From contig CAZJWO010000033.1 of the NCBI GenBank assembly GCA_964549735.1, positions 1-32,230 of the forward strand: a DNA stretch of 32,230 nt. The letters run 5' to 3'. Below are positions 7,887-15,835 of this stretch, piece after piece. The notes below the pieces were generated by a model. That model saw only the letters and a list, made by a program, of their open reading frames with translations, searched no databases and was not told the DNA's origin. Source of the stretch: Glo-17 sp964549735. GTDB taxonomy: Bacteria > Krumholzibacteriota > Krumholzibacteriia > LZORAL124-64-63. Position 1 is the first letter of the stretch. Every line of letters starts with the position of its first letter. A program made the translations under genes and the position numbers.

Positions 7887-9026
7887 TCATCCCTGCAACC
7901 AGGCGACGACGTGGCGGGCTATCGCCGGCGCGCTGGTCAAGCCCGGCGACTCGATCCCGACCAGATTGATCAAACCGTCGTGCTCGTTCGTTTCCCGTTC
8001 GATCACGAAATCGGACCAGCCGTCGCGCCACCAGTTCGCCAGGCGCGGCCGCAGGCCGCACATGTCCGGCGCCAGGTCCTCCCGCCGCAGGAACGGCAGG
8101 AAGCGGACCGCTCCGGCGTAGAACGCCTCCAGGCGATGGGGATCGACGGTGTAGTCTTCGCCGGCCCGGGGCGGCAGCGGCTCGACATCCGGCCCGAGGC
8201 GCATCCGGCCGGCCATGTCGAGGCACAGGTGCACGCCGAGGCTCGACTGGTCGGCGGGCGGCACGGGATAGACGAGGCGGCAGACGCGCCCGTCATGGCG
8301 GGGCGAGATCACGAAGTAGCTGCCCTTGACCCAGCGCAGCCGCCAGCCGCGCGCCTCGACGTCGATGCCGGCCAGGGCGGCGACGCGGTCGCTGTACAGC
8401 CCCGCCGCATTGACGACCCAGCGGCTGGTGTGGCGCCAGGCCTCGCGTCCGCCCCCGGCCGGCGGCCGGACCTCCAGCCGCCAATCGCCGCGGATGCGCT
8501 CCAGGCCGACGCATTCGGCGCGCGTCATGATGTGCGCCGCGGCGGCGCGCGCGACGCCCGCGTAGGCCCGGGTCGCTCCTTCGGCGTCGATGATCGCCGT
8601 GCGCGGCGACCAGAGCGCGGCGACGGCGCGCACCGCCGGTTCGAGGCTGGCCGTCTCGTGGGCGTCGAGCAGGCGCAGATCTTCGACCTCGTTGGCGCGA
8701 CCCAGCTCGTACAGCCGCTGCAACGCGTCGGTCTCGTTCTCCTGCGTCGCGACGACGAGCTTGCCGCACTCGCGGTAGCGCACGCCGTGCTGCTCGCAGA
8801 ATGCCTTCAGCAGCCGGCGCCCCTCCACGCAACACCGCGCCTTCAGCGAGCCCGGCCGATAGTACATGCCCGCGTGCACGACCTCGCTGTTGCGGCTGGT
8901 CGTGCCGGCGCCCAGCGCCGGACCGCGCTCCAGAAGCGCCGTGGCGAAACCGGCCTGGGCGCTGGCGGCGGCGACGGCGCAACCCACGATGCCGCCGCCG
9001 ATGACGGTGACGTCGACGTCGGCCAT
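7887..9026 (-). CDS. FAD-dependent oxidoreductase, LhgO/DAO family
   Basis: A 379-residue DAO-fold flavoenzyme. The dinucleotide-binding motif VIGGGIVGCAVA is at about 8-19. The segment TTSRNSEVVHAGMYYRPGSLKA is typical of L-2-hydroxyglutarate dehydrogenase/oxidase (LhgO) and its relatives, as is the end LINLVGIESPGLTSAPAIARHVV. A role oxidising L-2-hydroxyglutarate or a related 2-hydroxy acid is likely but the substrate is not proven. The gene begins 1 nt after the stop of the thioredoxin gene (TGACATG), so translation is probably coupled. It is the last gene of a three-gene operon starting at 10184. Confidence 0.85.
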   Translation of the reverse strand: MADVDVTVIGGGIVGCAVAAASAQAGFATALLERGPALGAGTTSRNSEVVHAGMYYRPGSLKARCCVEGRRLLKAFCEQHGVRYRECGKLVVATQENETDALQRLYELGRANEVEDLRLLDAHETASLEPAVRAVAALWSPRTAIIDAEGATRAYAGVARAAAAHIMTRAECVGLERIRGDWRLEVRPPAGGGREAWRHTSRWVVNAAGLYSDRVAALAGIDVEARGWRLRWVKGSYFVISPRHDGRVCRLVYPVPPADQSSLGVHLCLDMAGRMRLGPDVEPLPPRAGEDYTVDPHRLEAFYAGAVRFLPFLRREDLAPDMCGLRPRLANWWRDGWSDFVIERETNEHDGLINLVGIESPGLTSAPAIARHVVAWLQG

Positions 9027-9027
9027 G

Positions 9028-9495
9028 TCACGGCCTGCCGGCGGCCAGGTACGCGTCGAAGGTCTGCTCCTTGTACGCGCCCGACGCGATCCAGCGCAGC
9101 ACCTGCTGGAACGTGGGCGCGTCGACGTAGCCGGGGATGTAGGTGATCGGCTCGCCGGCGGCCGACAGGAACCAGATCGTCGGCAGTCCCTGCACGCCGA
9201 ACTCCGCGCGCAGCCTCGGCTCGCGATCCGTATCGATGCGGACGGCGACGAACGCCTCGCGCAGCAGCGCGTCGACCGCGGGATCGGTGTAGGTGTCCCG
9301 CTGCATGACCTTGCACCACTTGCACCAGTCGGCCGTGAAGTGGACAACCAGCGGCCGGCCGCTCTCGGCGGCCAGCGCCTTGCCGCCGGCGAGGTCGTGC
9401 CAGGTCAGCGCGGTCGTGCTCGCGCCGAGCGCCGCGACCGGCAGGATGAGCGTGGCGCACAGGATCATTCCTCGCAGACGCGTCACGCGATTCAT
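9028..9495 (-). CDS. Exported thioredoxin-fold protein (CKWC)
   Basis: A 155-residue protein with an N-terminal signal peptide (MNRVTRLRGMILCATLILPVA, about 1-26) and a thioredoxin fold. The redox motif C58-K-W-C61 sits in FTADWCKWCKVM, and the cis-Pro is in QGLPTIWFL (about 104). The pattern resembles DsbD C-terminal/thioredoxin_7-type periplasmic proteins that reduce or shuttle disulfides. Its start overlaps the stop of the pseudouridine synthase gene by 4 nt (ATGA). Confidence 0.85.
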   Translation of the reverse strand: MNRVTRLRGMILCATLILPVAALGASTTALTWHDLAGGKALAAESGRPLVVHFTADWCKWCKVMQRDTYTDPAVDALLREAFVAVRIDTDREPRLRAEFGVQGLPTIWFLSAAGEPITYIPGYVDAPTFQQVLRWIASGAYKEQTFDAYLAAGRP

Positions 9496-10184
9496 GAGAT
9501 CTCCTCGGCGACCGGCCAGGGCCAGTCCGCGGGTGGTGGCGCTTCGAGATGCACGGTCGCGCCCCCGACGGGGTGGGCGACCGCCAGGCGCCAGGCGTGC
9601 AAGGCGATTCCCGAACAGTCCGTCAGGGACCGCGCGCCGTATTTGACGTCGCCGAGCACCGGCCAGCCCGCCAGGGCGAGCTGAGCGCGGATCTGATGAC
9701 GCCGGCCGGTCAGCAGCTCGATCTCGAGCAGCGACCGGCCCTCGGCGCGCGCGCGCACAAGATAACGCAATCGGGCCGGTCTGGAGCCCGCGAATTGGTG
9801 GACGGCGGCTCTCGTGACGCCCCGCGCGTCGCCCTCCGCCGCGAGGTGGTGGGCCAGCTCCGCCGCCGCCGGCGCGGGCGTTCCCTCGACGACCGCCAGG
9901 TACCGCTTGTCGACCAGACCCTCGCGGAACTGCCGCGCCAGCCGCGAGGCCGCCTTGCTGGTGCGGGCGAAGAGCACGACGCCGCTGACCGGCCGATCGA
10001 GCCGGTGCACGAGACCGAGGTAGACGTTGCCCGGCTTGAGGTAGCGGTGCTTGAGGTAGGCGCGGACCAGGTCGCCCAGGGTCGTATCACCCGTGCGATC
10101 GCCCTGGACCAGAAGTCCGGCCGGCTTGGCGACCGCCAGCAGATGGTTGTCCTCGTGCAGGATGTGCAGATCGCGCCAGTCCAT
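9492..10184 (-). CDS. RluA-family pseudouridine synthase without S4 domain
   Basis: A 230-residue pseudouridine synthase. The catalytic motif HRLDRPVSGVVLFART gives Asp63, and the RluA-family motifs LAVAKPAGLLVQ (about 16-27), LVDKRYLAVVEG and GRRHQIRAQL are present. It lacks the S4 RNA-binding domain of RluC/RluD, as do RluA and TruC. It should isomerise uridine in rRNA or tRNA; the target is unknown. No Shine-Dalgarno precedes the ATG; instead a -10-like box ends 6 nt upstream, suggesting a leaderless transcript. It heads the operon with the thioredoxin and flavoenzyme genes. Confidence 0.9.
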   Translation of the reverse strand: MDWRDLHILHEDNHLLAVAKPAGLLVQGDRTGDTTLGDLVRAYLKHRYLKPGNVYLGLVHRLDRPVSGVVLFARTSKAASRLARQFREGLVDKRYLAVVEGTPAPAAAELAHHLAAEGDARGVTRAAVHQFAGSRPARLRYLVRARAEGRSLLEIELLTGRRHQIRAQLALAGWPVLGDVKYGARSLTDCSGIALHAWRLAVAHPVGGATVHLEAPPPADWPWPVAEEIS

Positions 10185-10190
10185 CCGCGA

Positions 10191-10219
10191 AAAATAGCAG
10201 CCGGAGCGCGCCCGACCAA
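10191..10219 (-). promoter_or_regulatory. Probable promoter giving a leaderless rluA-type mRNA
   Basis: On the minus strand TTGGTC (10214-10219, 3/6) and TATTTT (10191-10196, 4/6) are 17 nt apart, with an extended element TGCTATTTT. The -10 ends 6 nt before the ATG at 10184, so transcription would begin at or next to the start codon. Confidence 0.45.
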
Positions 10220-10229
10220 GCGCGCACCG

Positions 10230-11621
10230 TCACCGTCGCTTGCGCTGCGCCGGCGATCGCCGCGGCGGGCCCGGCCGCTCGCGACTGGCGACGCCGTCGA
10301 TCAGCAGCGGTGGCTGTCCGGTGTTCTCGATGACGTCGTTCCAGAGCAGGCTGTCCGGATCCAGCCGCTTGCGATGGGCCACCGCCACCGCGAGCGGCAC
10401 GTGCACGAAACGGTCGTGGACCAGGCCGACCAGGCAGGCCGTACGGCCGGTCATCGCCGCGTGCACCGCGTGCGCGCCGAGGCGGGCGCAGTAGATCGCG
10501 TCGTTCGGCCGTGCCGGCAGGCTGCGGATCTGATAGCTCGGATCGATGTACTTGACGTTGACCGGCCGCGACAGGCCCTGGAAGTGGTCGTTGATGGCTC
10601 GCGCCAGGTGCGGCCCGATGTCGCCGAGCAGCCTGTTGCCCGAAGCGTCCTGGCCCTCGCCGACCACGAGATCCTGGCCGGCGCCTTCGGCCACCAGCAG
10701 CACGGCGTGGTGCCGTGCCGCGAGCCTCTGTTCGAGGTGCCGCAGCAGGCCGCCTCTTCCCTCCAGGTGGAACGGCACCTCCGGCACCAGGACCACGTTG
10801 ACCTCGTTCGTGGCCAGAACCGTGTGCGCCGCGATGAAGCCGGACTCGCGGCCCATGACCTTGACCAGTCCGACGCCGTTGACCGCGGCCCAGGCCTCGG
10901 CGTGGGCGCCGGTCACCGCCTGCACCGCTTCGGCCACCGCCGTCTCGAAGCCGAACGATCTCTCGACGAAGCTCAGGTCGTTGTCGATGGTCTTCGGAAT
11001 GCCCACGACGGCCAGTTGCAGACCGCGGGCCGCCGCCTCACGGGCGATCGCCAGCGCCCCCTTCTGCGTGCCGTCGCCGCCGATCGTGAACAACATGTCG
11101 AGCCGCAGCTTCTGCAGCGCGTCGACGATCTCCGCCGTGCGCTCGCCGCCGCCGCGCGAGGTGCCCAGGATGGTGCCGCCCAGATGGTGGATGTGGCGCA
11201 CGGCGTCCACGTCGAGCGGCAGCGTCTGCGCCGATCGTCCGGTCAGGAATCCCTGGTAGCCGTAGCGGATCCCGCTGATCCGGCGCACGCCGTAGCGGTG
11301 CCAGAGGGTCAGGACGAGGGCCCGGATGACGTTGTTCAGGCCCGGGCAGAGTCCGCCGCAGTTGACGATGCCGGCATGCACGCGATCCGGCGCGAAGAAG
11401 ATGCGCTCGCGCGGACCCGCGAGTTCGAGCAGGCCGGTCGCTGCGTTCGGCACCTCTTGGTCGGTGCCGACCTCGATGTCGTGCAGGATCATCCGATCGT
11501 CGCGGACGTAGTCGGCCAGACAGTCGCCCGCGCGGGTGGACAGCTCGATGGGCGATCGGCGCGTCGCCGGCCCCAGGCGGGCTATCGCGAAATCCGGGCC
11601 TTGCGTACCAGGCGCGCGCAT
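10230..11621 (-). CDS. pfkA: 6-phosphofructokinase, trypanosome/plant (group III) type
   Basis: A 463-residue phosphofructokinase of the long clade that includes trypanosome and plant ATP-dependent PFKs and spirochete TP0108. Motifs: GIVNCGGLCPGLN near residue 84, GGDGT 181-185 with Gly after Asp (as in ATP-users, not the GGDD of PPi-dependent enzymes), PKTIDNDLSF 209-218, and VKVMGRESGFIA. The approximately 80-residue N-terminal extension fits this clade. It phosphorylates fructose 6-phosphate in glycolysis. I chose the ATG at 11621 because GGGAGGT precedes it by 7 nt; the in-frame ATG at 11651 has no ribosome site. It lies 45 bp upstream of the rluA-type operon. Confidence 0.92.
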   Translation of the reverse strand: MRAPGTQGPDFAIARLGPATRRSPIELSTRAGDCLADYVRDDRMILHDIEVGTDQEVPNAATGLLELAGPRERIFFAPDRVHAGIVNCGGLCPGLNNVIRALVLTLWHRYGVRRISGIRYGYQGFLTGRSAQTLPLDVDAVRHIHHLGGTILGTSRGGGERTAEIVDALQKLRLDMLFTIGGDGTQKGALAIAREAAARGLQLAVVGIPKTIDNDLSFVERSFGFETAVAEAVQAVTGAHAEAWAAVNGVGLVKVMGRESGFIAAHTVLATNEVNVVLVPEVPFHLEGRGGLLRHLEQRLAARHHAVLLVAEGAGQDLVVGEGQDASGNRLLGDIGPHLARAINDHFQGLSRPVNVKYIDPSYQIRSLPARPNDAIYCARLGAHAVHAAMTGRTACLVGLVHDRFVHVPLAVAVAHRKRLDPDSLLWNDVIENTGQPPLLIDGVASRERPGPPRRSPAQRKRR

Positions 11622-11909
11622 GCGTCGTACCTCCCGCCGTAGTGCAGCCATCGCGCGGCTACGGGCAAGTTAGCCGGAAAGCCAGGCGTCCGCGAACGCG
11701 GACCGGCGCCGTTGATGGTATAATCTATTGATTATTTTAACCTTACACGATATTCGCCGAATGATTAAGCAAAAATGACGTGTCGAATCTCGGAAAACGT
11801 GTACAGTGTCAGAACCATCCCCGGGCTGGCTCTCCTCTCGCCTCATCGTCGCTAGCCCGTGCGGACAGGGAGGCGGTCACGGATGCCGGTTCGCCCTCTC
11901 GACATGGCG
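11622..11909. other. AT-rich intergenic region upstream of pfkA
   Basis: A stretch of 288 bp between pfkA and the EamA gene, with no credible gene. Positions 11715-11775 are strikingly AT-rich for this genome and contain TATAAT on the plus strand (11719-11724) and AT-rich hexamers on the minus strand. It probably holds the pfkA promoter, about 80-140 bp upstream of its start, but I could not pick a convincing -35/-10 pair. Confidence 0.45.
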
Positions 11910-12836
11910 TCACGACCCCGCTGCCGACCGGGACCCCGGGCCGAACGGTCCGGGGTCTCCGCGTTCTGTGGGGCCCGGATCGTCCGGCGCGGCAGACCAA
12001 CGTAGCGCGACCAGGATCACGGCCAAACCGGCCGCCGCCCGCAGATAAGGGGCCGCTTCCTGGAACACCGCGCCCGCCGCGAGGATCGCCAGCGGGACCT
12101 TCAGGTTGTTGGCGACCGCGAGGCGGCCGGCGTCCGTGCGGGCGGCACCCTTGTTCCAGAACCAGAACGCCACGCCGGTCGAGACCACGCCGAGGTACAA
12201 CAGCGCGCCGGCAGCGCCGCCGCTCGCGGCCGGCAGCTGCCGCTGGCCGAAGCAGAGCAGACCGAGCAGGACCAATCCGACGGCGCCGAGGTACATCCAC
12301 CCCAGCAGACCCGCCTCGGCGGCGCGGCGGCGCGACGCCGCGCGAACGCCGGCGGCCAGCGGCCGGTACGCAAGCTGGCCGGCGGCGAAACAGAGGTTGC
12401 TCGCCTGGACCAGGAGCACGCCGTGCAAGGACGGCCCTTGCGGCAGCCGGCCTTCGGCGAGCACGGCGCCGGCGATCGCGACCAACGCGGCCAGGAGCGG
12501 ACGGGCCGGCGGGCGGTGCGCGCGCCAGGCGCCGAGGACCGCCACGTAGGCCGGGGTCAAGACCGTCCACAGGGCGACCTGCCACGCGGCGAGGCTGGCG
12601 AAAGCGGCCAGATAGAAGACGTACATCGCGCCGAACTGCACCATGCCCAGCAGCATGGCGCGGGCGCGGCGGGCGCCGCCGGCCGGCGCACAGGCGATGG
12701 TCCAGGGCAAGAAGACGAGCGCCGCCAGGCAGAGCCGCACCGATGCGACCCACCAGGGGTCCAGCCCCGCCAGGTAGTGCTTGACCAGGCCGAAGGCGAA
12801 GGCCCAGATCATCGAAGCGGCCAGCAACCAGAACAT
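11910..12836 (-). CDS. EamA-family (DMT superfamily) transporter
   Basis: A 308-residue inner-membrane protein with about ten hydrophobic helices arranged as two EamA repeats. The first repeat opens MFWLLAASMIWAFAFGLVKHYLAG with the WA..F pattern of the family; the second ends in FWFWNKGAARTDAGRLAVANNLKVPLAIL, a typical EamA block. The family exports or imports amino acids and small metabolites; the substrate cannot be assigned. There is no Shine-Dalgarno before the ATG. A strong palindrome (12852-12889) lies just upstream, between it and the cytochrome gene. Confidence 0.85.
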   Translation of the reverse strand: MFWLLAASMIWAFAFGLVKHYLAGLDPWWVASVRLCLAALVFLPWTIACAPAGGARRARAMLLGMVQFGAMYVFYLAAFASLAAWQVALWTVLTPAYVAVLGAWRAHRPPARPLLAALVAIAGAVLAEGRLPQGPSLHGVLLVQASNLCFAAGQLAYRPLAAGVRAASRRRAAEAGLLGWMYLGAVGLVLLGLLCFGQRQLPAASGGAAGALLYLGVVSTGVAFWFWNKGAARTDAGRLAVANNLKVPLAILAAGAVFQEAAPYLRAAAGLAVILVALRWSAAPDDPGPTERGDPGPFGPGSRSAAGS

Positions 12837-12843
12837 GGCGGCC

Positions 12844-12873
12844 AGTATCGGCTGCAGACCTCCGTCCCCGCAA
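12844..12873 (-). promoter_or_regulatory. Tentative promoter overlapping the palindrome before the EamA gene
   Basis: On the minus strand TTGCGG (12868-12873, 3/6) and GATACT (12844-12849, 4/6) are 18 nt apart. The -10-like box ends 7 nt before the ATG at 12836, consistent with a leaderless transcript. The -35-like box is formed by the loop of the palindrome, so this is weak. Confidence 0.22.
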
Positions 12874-12889
12874 GGACGAAGGTCTGCAG
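12852..12889. repeat. Intergenic palindrome, 10 + 5 bp stem
   Basis: CTGCAGACCT (12852-12861) pairs perfectly with AGGTCTGCAG (12880-12889). After one C/A mismatch, CGTCC (12863-12867) pairs with GGACG (12874-12878), leaving a 6-nt loop CCGCAA. It sits 21 bp after the stop of the cytochrome gene on the minus strand. No U-run follows. Its core CCCCGCAAGGACGAAGG resembles the centre of the palindrome at 15725-15806, suggesting a dispersed repeat family. It could also serve as a transcript end. Confidence 0.65.
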
Positions 12890-12910
12890 TCCGCGCCGCG
12901 GCGGGTGGCT

Positions 12911-15562
12911 CTAGCGCACCAGGCTCAGCTTCTGCAGCTGGCGCTGGCCACCGGCCCGCAGCTCGGCGAGATAGACGCCCGCGGCGACCATGCGGCCGGT
13001 CTGATCGCGGCCGTTCCAGGCCGCGATGTGCTCGCCCTCAGCGAGCTGCGCGTCGACCAGGTTGCGCACGAGCCGGCCACGCTGGTCATAGATGCGCAAG
13101 CGGACCTGCCCCGCCGTGGCCACCGTGAACCGCAGCTGCGTGGTCGGATTGAACGGATTCGGCGTGGCCAGCGCCAGTGCGGTCCGCCACGGCGGCGACG
13201 CGGCGACGCTCGTGACGTCGAGCGGCAGCTCGACCGTGGCCATGGCCACCGGCGCCGCGCGCCCCTGCGCCACCCAGGCGTCGTGGAGCTCCTGGCCCAG
13301 CGTGTTGGTCGTGTTCGCATCGCGCAGGAACTCGATGTACTCCTTCGAGGTGGTCTGGTAGTAGAGGGTGGCGGCGACCGAGCTGGCGCCGGCCGGCAGG
13401 GCGTACCACGTCTCGTCCCAGTACTGGTTGTCCTGGTAGCCGTCGTAGCCCACGACGGGCGACTGGATCTGCTCGAGCGCGGCGAGCGTCGCGCCGCGCG
13501 GCGGGATGCGGTTGTCGAAGAAGATGGTGTCGTTCAGCACGAACCGGAACGAGGGGCCGAACTCGATGCCGAGCAGGGCCGCGAGCCGCGACGACGAACC
13601 GGGCTTGATATGATAGATCTTCAGATCCTGGTCGTGGTCCAGGACGCCGGTCGCCGCATCGTAGGCCCCCGACTCGTAGATCAGCTGCTGGCCGCTGTCA
13701 TAGATGCGGAGATTCAGCCAGATGCGCCGGCCCTCGGGATAGCCGCTCGGCAGCTTGTGGCCGGTCTCGTTGGTGACGCGCACCGTGACGCCGGGCGTGC
13801 CGTCGCGCGTCGCTTCGACGACCTCGAGCGTCGCCGCCCGCTGCAGCATCGAGATCGCTCGCGCCTTGCCGTCGGCCAGCGCATCGGCGTCGTACTCGCC
13901 GGGATAGAAGTCGGGGATCAGGTCCGGCACGAAGTGGTTCGCTCCGGTCAGATCGTGCACGGCCAGATCTTGGCGCAGCGGTCCGATGTCGGCGCCGCGG
14001 CCGGTCTGCGAAGACATGTGGCAGTCCTGGCAGGTGCGGACGTATCCGTCGGTGTTGGCGCCGGCGAACTGCGGCGCATAGACGCCGCTCGCCGCGTACT
14101 CGCTGATGAGCCACTCGCTGAACGTCCGCTCGACCGGGAACATGTTGCGTTTGTCGCCGTCGGGGTGCGGCGCGTCGAGGTCCTGCACCACGTACATGCC
14201 GGGATGGCTGCCGGCCACGAACACCGGGTTGCTCACGTCGTGGCAGGTGCCGCAGAGGGCGGCCGAACGGTGGAACGGCGACTGCAGCCACTGGTGCGAC
14301 GCGTCGACATCGCCGTAGGGACCGCGCTGGACCGGCTCCGGATCGACGACGTGCTTGCCATCGCCATGATCGAGCACCGGTGCGCCGAGGGCCGCGAGGA
14401 TCGGCAGATCCTCGGGCGGACTGACCCCTTCCTGGTAGATCGGATCGACGAGCCGGTGGCAGTAATCGCACTGCACGCCGTGGCGGTCCTTGAGCGTGAG
14501 CATGCCGCCCGTCGTGTCGACCGAGCGGCCCTCCAGCCAACCGCCGGGAGTATGGCAGCGCAGGCAGAGGTCGCCGGACCCAGGCGCATCCTGCTCGGCG
14601 ACCACCATCGTCGCCAGGAACAGCGGATCGCGCATCGTGTTGCCCATCATGCTGCCGCGCCAGTTGTACCAAGGCTCGACGCTGCTGTCGTAATCGCCAT
14701 GGCAGGTCGCGCAGTTGTCCTGCGGGTTGGCCAGGACGCCGCCGTCGAAGGGCTGGGTGCCGGGCAGGTCGAAATCGCGCAGCGTGGTCGGCGCCGTGCC
14801 GCCGGCCCCGGTCAGGACCGTGAAGTTCGCCGGGCTGTCGCCGTGGCCGAGGTTGCCGGCGTTGTCCAGCGCCGTGACGCGGATCCGATTGCCCGCGCCG
14901 GGACGCAGAGGCACGAACCAGGCGAAGGTGCCGGTGTCGGGCATGCCGGCGGCGACCTTCTTCCAACTCAGGCCGCCATCGTCGCTGTGGAAGACCTCGA
15001 CCAGCGCGATGCCGCTGGGATCGTCGGCCGTCCAGGTCACCGTCTCGAGCGTGTTCGGGGCGAAGGCTTCGCCGCCGGTCGGTCGGGTCACCACGACGAC
15101 CGGCGGGTCGATGTCGACGCCCGTGGTCGGGGTCAGGATCCCGACGAGGTCGGCCTGGTTCACGCCGGTCACGAGGTGCACGTTGGCGCTGCTATAACCG
15201 GGAAACGTCGGCGTGTTGGCGTAATTCACGGTGTCGGTGATCTCGACCGTGCTGGTGTGGCCGTCCCCGTCCGAATCCAACGGACCCGCAGCCAGGATGG
15301 CGTCGAGGTTGCTAAGCCCCTGGCCGAGCCCCACCTCGATGGCCGCGCCGTAGGGATTGCGGGCCCCGCCGCCGCCGAACGCGTAGTGGCAGAGGCCGCA
15401 ATGACCGGTGCTGCTCGGCAGGTTGTCGAGCACGGAGCCGGTCGTCTGGGGATAGGCATTCTGGAAGAACGTGCGGCGAATCGGCGTGCGGGCCGCAGCG
15501 CTGGCGGCGACCAGTGCGACGGCAAGGGCGATCCAGACCCCGCGTGCGGCAGCGTACGGCAT
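12911..15562 (-). CDS. Secreted hexaheme cytochrome c with FlgD-like C-terminal domain
   Basis: An 883-residue exported protein. Signal peptide about 1-25 (WIALAVALVAASAAA). Six heme c motifs: CGLCH (55), CATCH (284), CLRCH (333), CDYCH (365), CGTCH (437) and CQDCH (511). The first heme is isolated, followed by a Ca-binding-like DSDGDGHTS loop (97-105) and an Ig-like domain (about 155-250). The remaining five form a cluster resembling cytochrome c554/multiheme families. The C-terminal 85 residues begin ATPNPFNPTTQL and end GVYLAELRAGGQRQLQKLSLVR, a FlgD-like/T9SS-type tail. An extracytoplasmic electron-transfer role is likely; the partner is unknown. The start at 15562 follows GAGGAGG; a longer in-frame start at 15625 has no ribosome site. 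Confidence 0.88.
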   Translation of the reverse strand: MPYAAARGVWIALAVALVAASAAARTPIRRTFFQNAYPQTTGSVLDNLPSSTGHCGLCHYAFGGGGARNPYGAAIEVGLGQGLSNLDAILAAGPLDSDGDGHTSTVEITDTVNYANTPTFPGYSSANVHLVTGVNQADLVGILTPTTGVDIDPPVVVVTRPTGGEAFAPNTLETVTWTADDPSGIALVEVFHSDDGGLSWKKVAAGMPDTGTFAWFVPLRPGAGNRIRVTALDNAGNLGHGDSPANFTVLTGAGGTAPTTLRDFDLPGTQPFDGGVLANPQDNCATCHGDYDSSVEPWYNWRGSMMGNTMRDPLFLATMVVAEQDAPGSGDLCLRCHTPGGWLEGRSVDTTGGMLTLKDRHGVQCDYCHRLVDPIYQEGVSPPEDLPILAALGAPVLDHGDGKHVVDPEPVQRGPYGDVDASHQWLQSPFHRSAALCGTCHDVSNPVFVAGSHPGMYVVQDLDAPHPDGDKRNMFPVERTFSEWLISEYAASGVYAPQFAGANTDGYVRTCQDCHMSSQTGRGADIGPLRQDLAVHDLTGANHFVPDLIPDFYPGEYDADALADGKARAISMLQRAATLEVVEATRDGTPGVTVRVTNETGHKLPSGYPEGRRIWLNLRIYDSGQQLIYESGAYDAATGVLDHDQDLKIYHIKPGSSSRLAALLGIEFGPSFRFVLNDTIFFDNRIPPRGATLAALEQIQSPVVGYDGYQDNQYWDETWYALPAGASSVAATLYYQTTSKEYIEFLRDANTTNTLGQELHDAWVAQGRAAPVAMATVELPLDVTSVAASPPWRTALALATPNPFNPTTQLRFTVATAGQVRLRIYDQRGRLVRNLVDAQLAEGEHIAAWNGRDQTGRMVAAGVYLAELRAGGQRQLQKLSLVR

Positions 15563-15643
15563 GGCGACCTCCTCGATAAACAAAACAGGATTGCGACCAG
15601 TATCACGAGGAGGCGATTTTTGCATACACCGGGACGGCGATCA

Positions 15644-15673
15644 ATCAAAATTTCGCATGAAAACAATTATCAA
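15644..15673 (-). promoter_or_regulatory. Probable promoter of the multiheme cytochrome gene
   Basis: On the minus strand TTGATA (15668-15673, 5/6) and TTTGAT (15644-15649, 4/6) are 18 nt apart in a marked AT-rich patch. The leader to the start at 15562 would be about 75 nt. The -35 lies inside the Fur-box-like site at 15659-15677. Confidence 0.42.
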
Positions 15674-15677
15674 TATC
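15659..15677 (-). promoter_or_regulatory. Fur-box-like operator over the cytochrome promoter
   Basis: GATATTGATAATTGTTTTC matches the classical 19-bp Fur box (GATAATGATAATCATTATC) at 15 of 19 positions. It covers the -35 of the probable promoter, the position expected for iron-dependent repression. The region is AT-rich, which raises the chance of a fortuitous match. Confidence 0.4.
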
Positions 15678-15724
15678 GGCGAAACCTGTCTGGTCTATGG
15701 GCTACGGTAGGCGTCGTCAGCCCC

Positions 15725-15829
15725 CCTGTCCCACCAGGCGGCGGCAGGCGAACTCCGCAGCCCCGCAGGGGCGAGGACATCGCCTGCCGCCGTCTGGCGG
15801 GGCAGGTCGCCTGCCGGTGTCTGGCTGGG
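15725..15829. repeat. Large imperfect palindrome with an extra partial copy
   Basis: The 27-bp arm at 15725-15751 matches the inverse complement of 15780-15806 at 24 of 27 positions. Between them is a small nested hairpin (GCCCC-GCA-GGGGC). A degenerate direct copy of the right arm (TCGCCTGCCGGTGTCTGGC...) follows at 15807-15829. The element ends 6 bp past the aldehyde dehydrogenase stop, between that gene and the cytochrome promoter. It looks like a REP/MITE-type intergenic repeat rather than a simple terminator. Confidence 0.65.
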
Positions 15830-15835
15830 TGTTAT

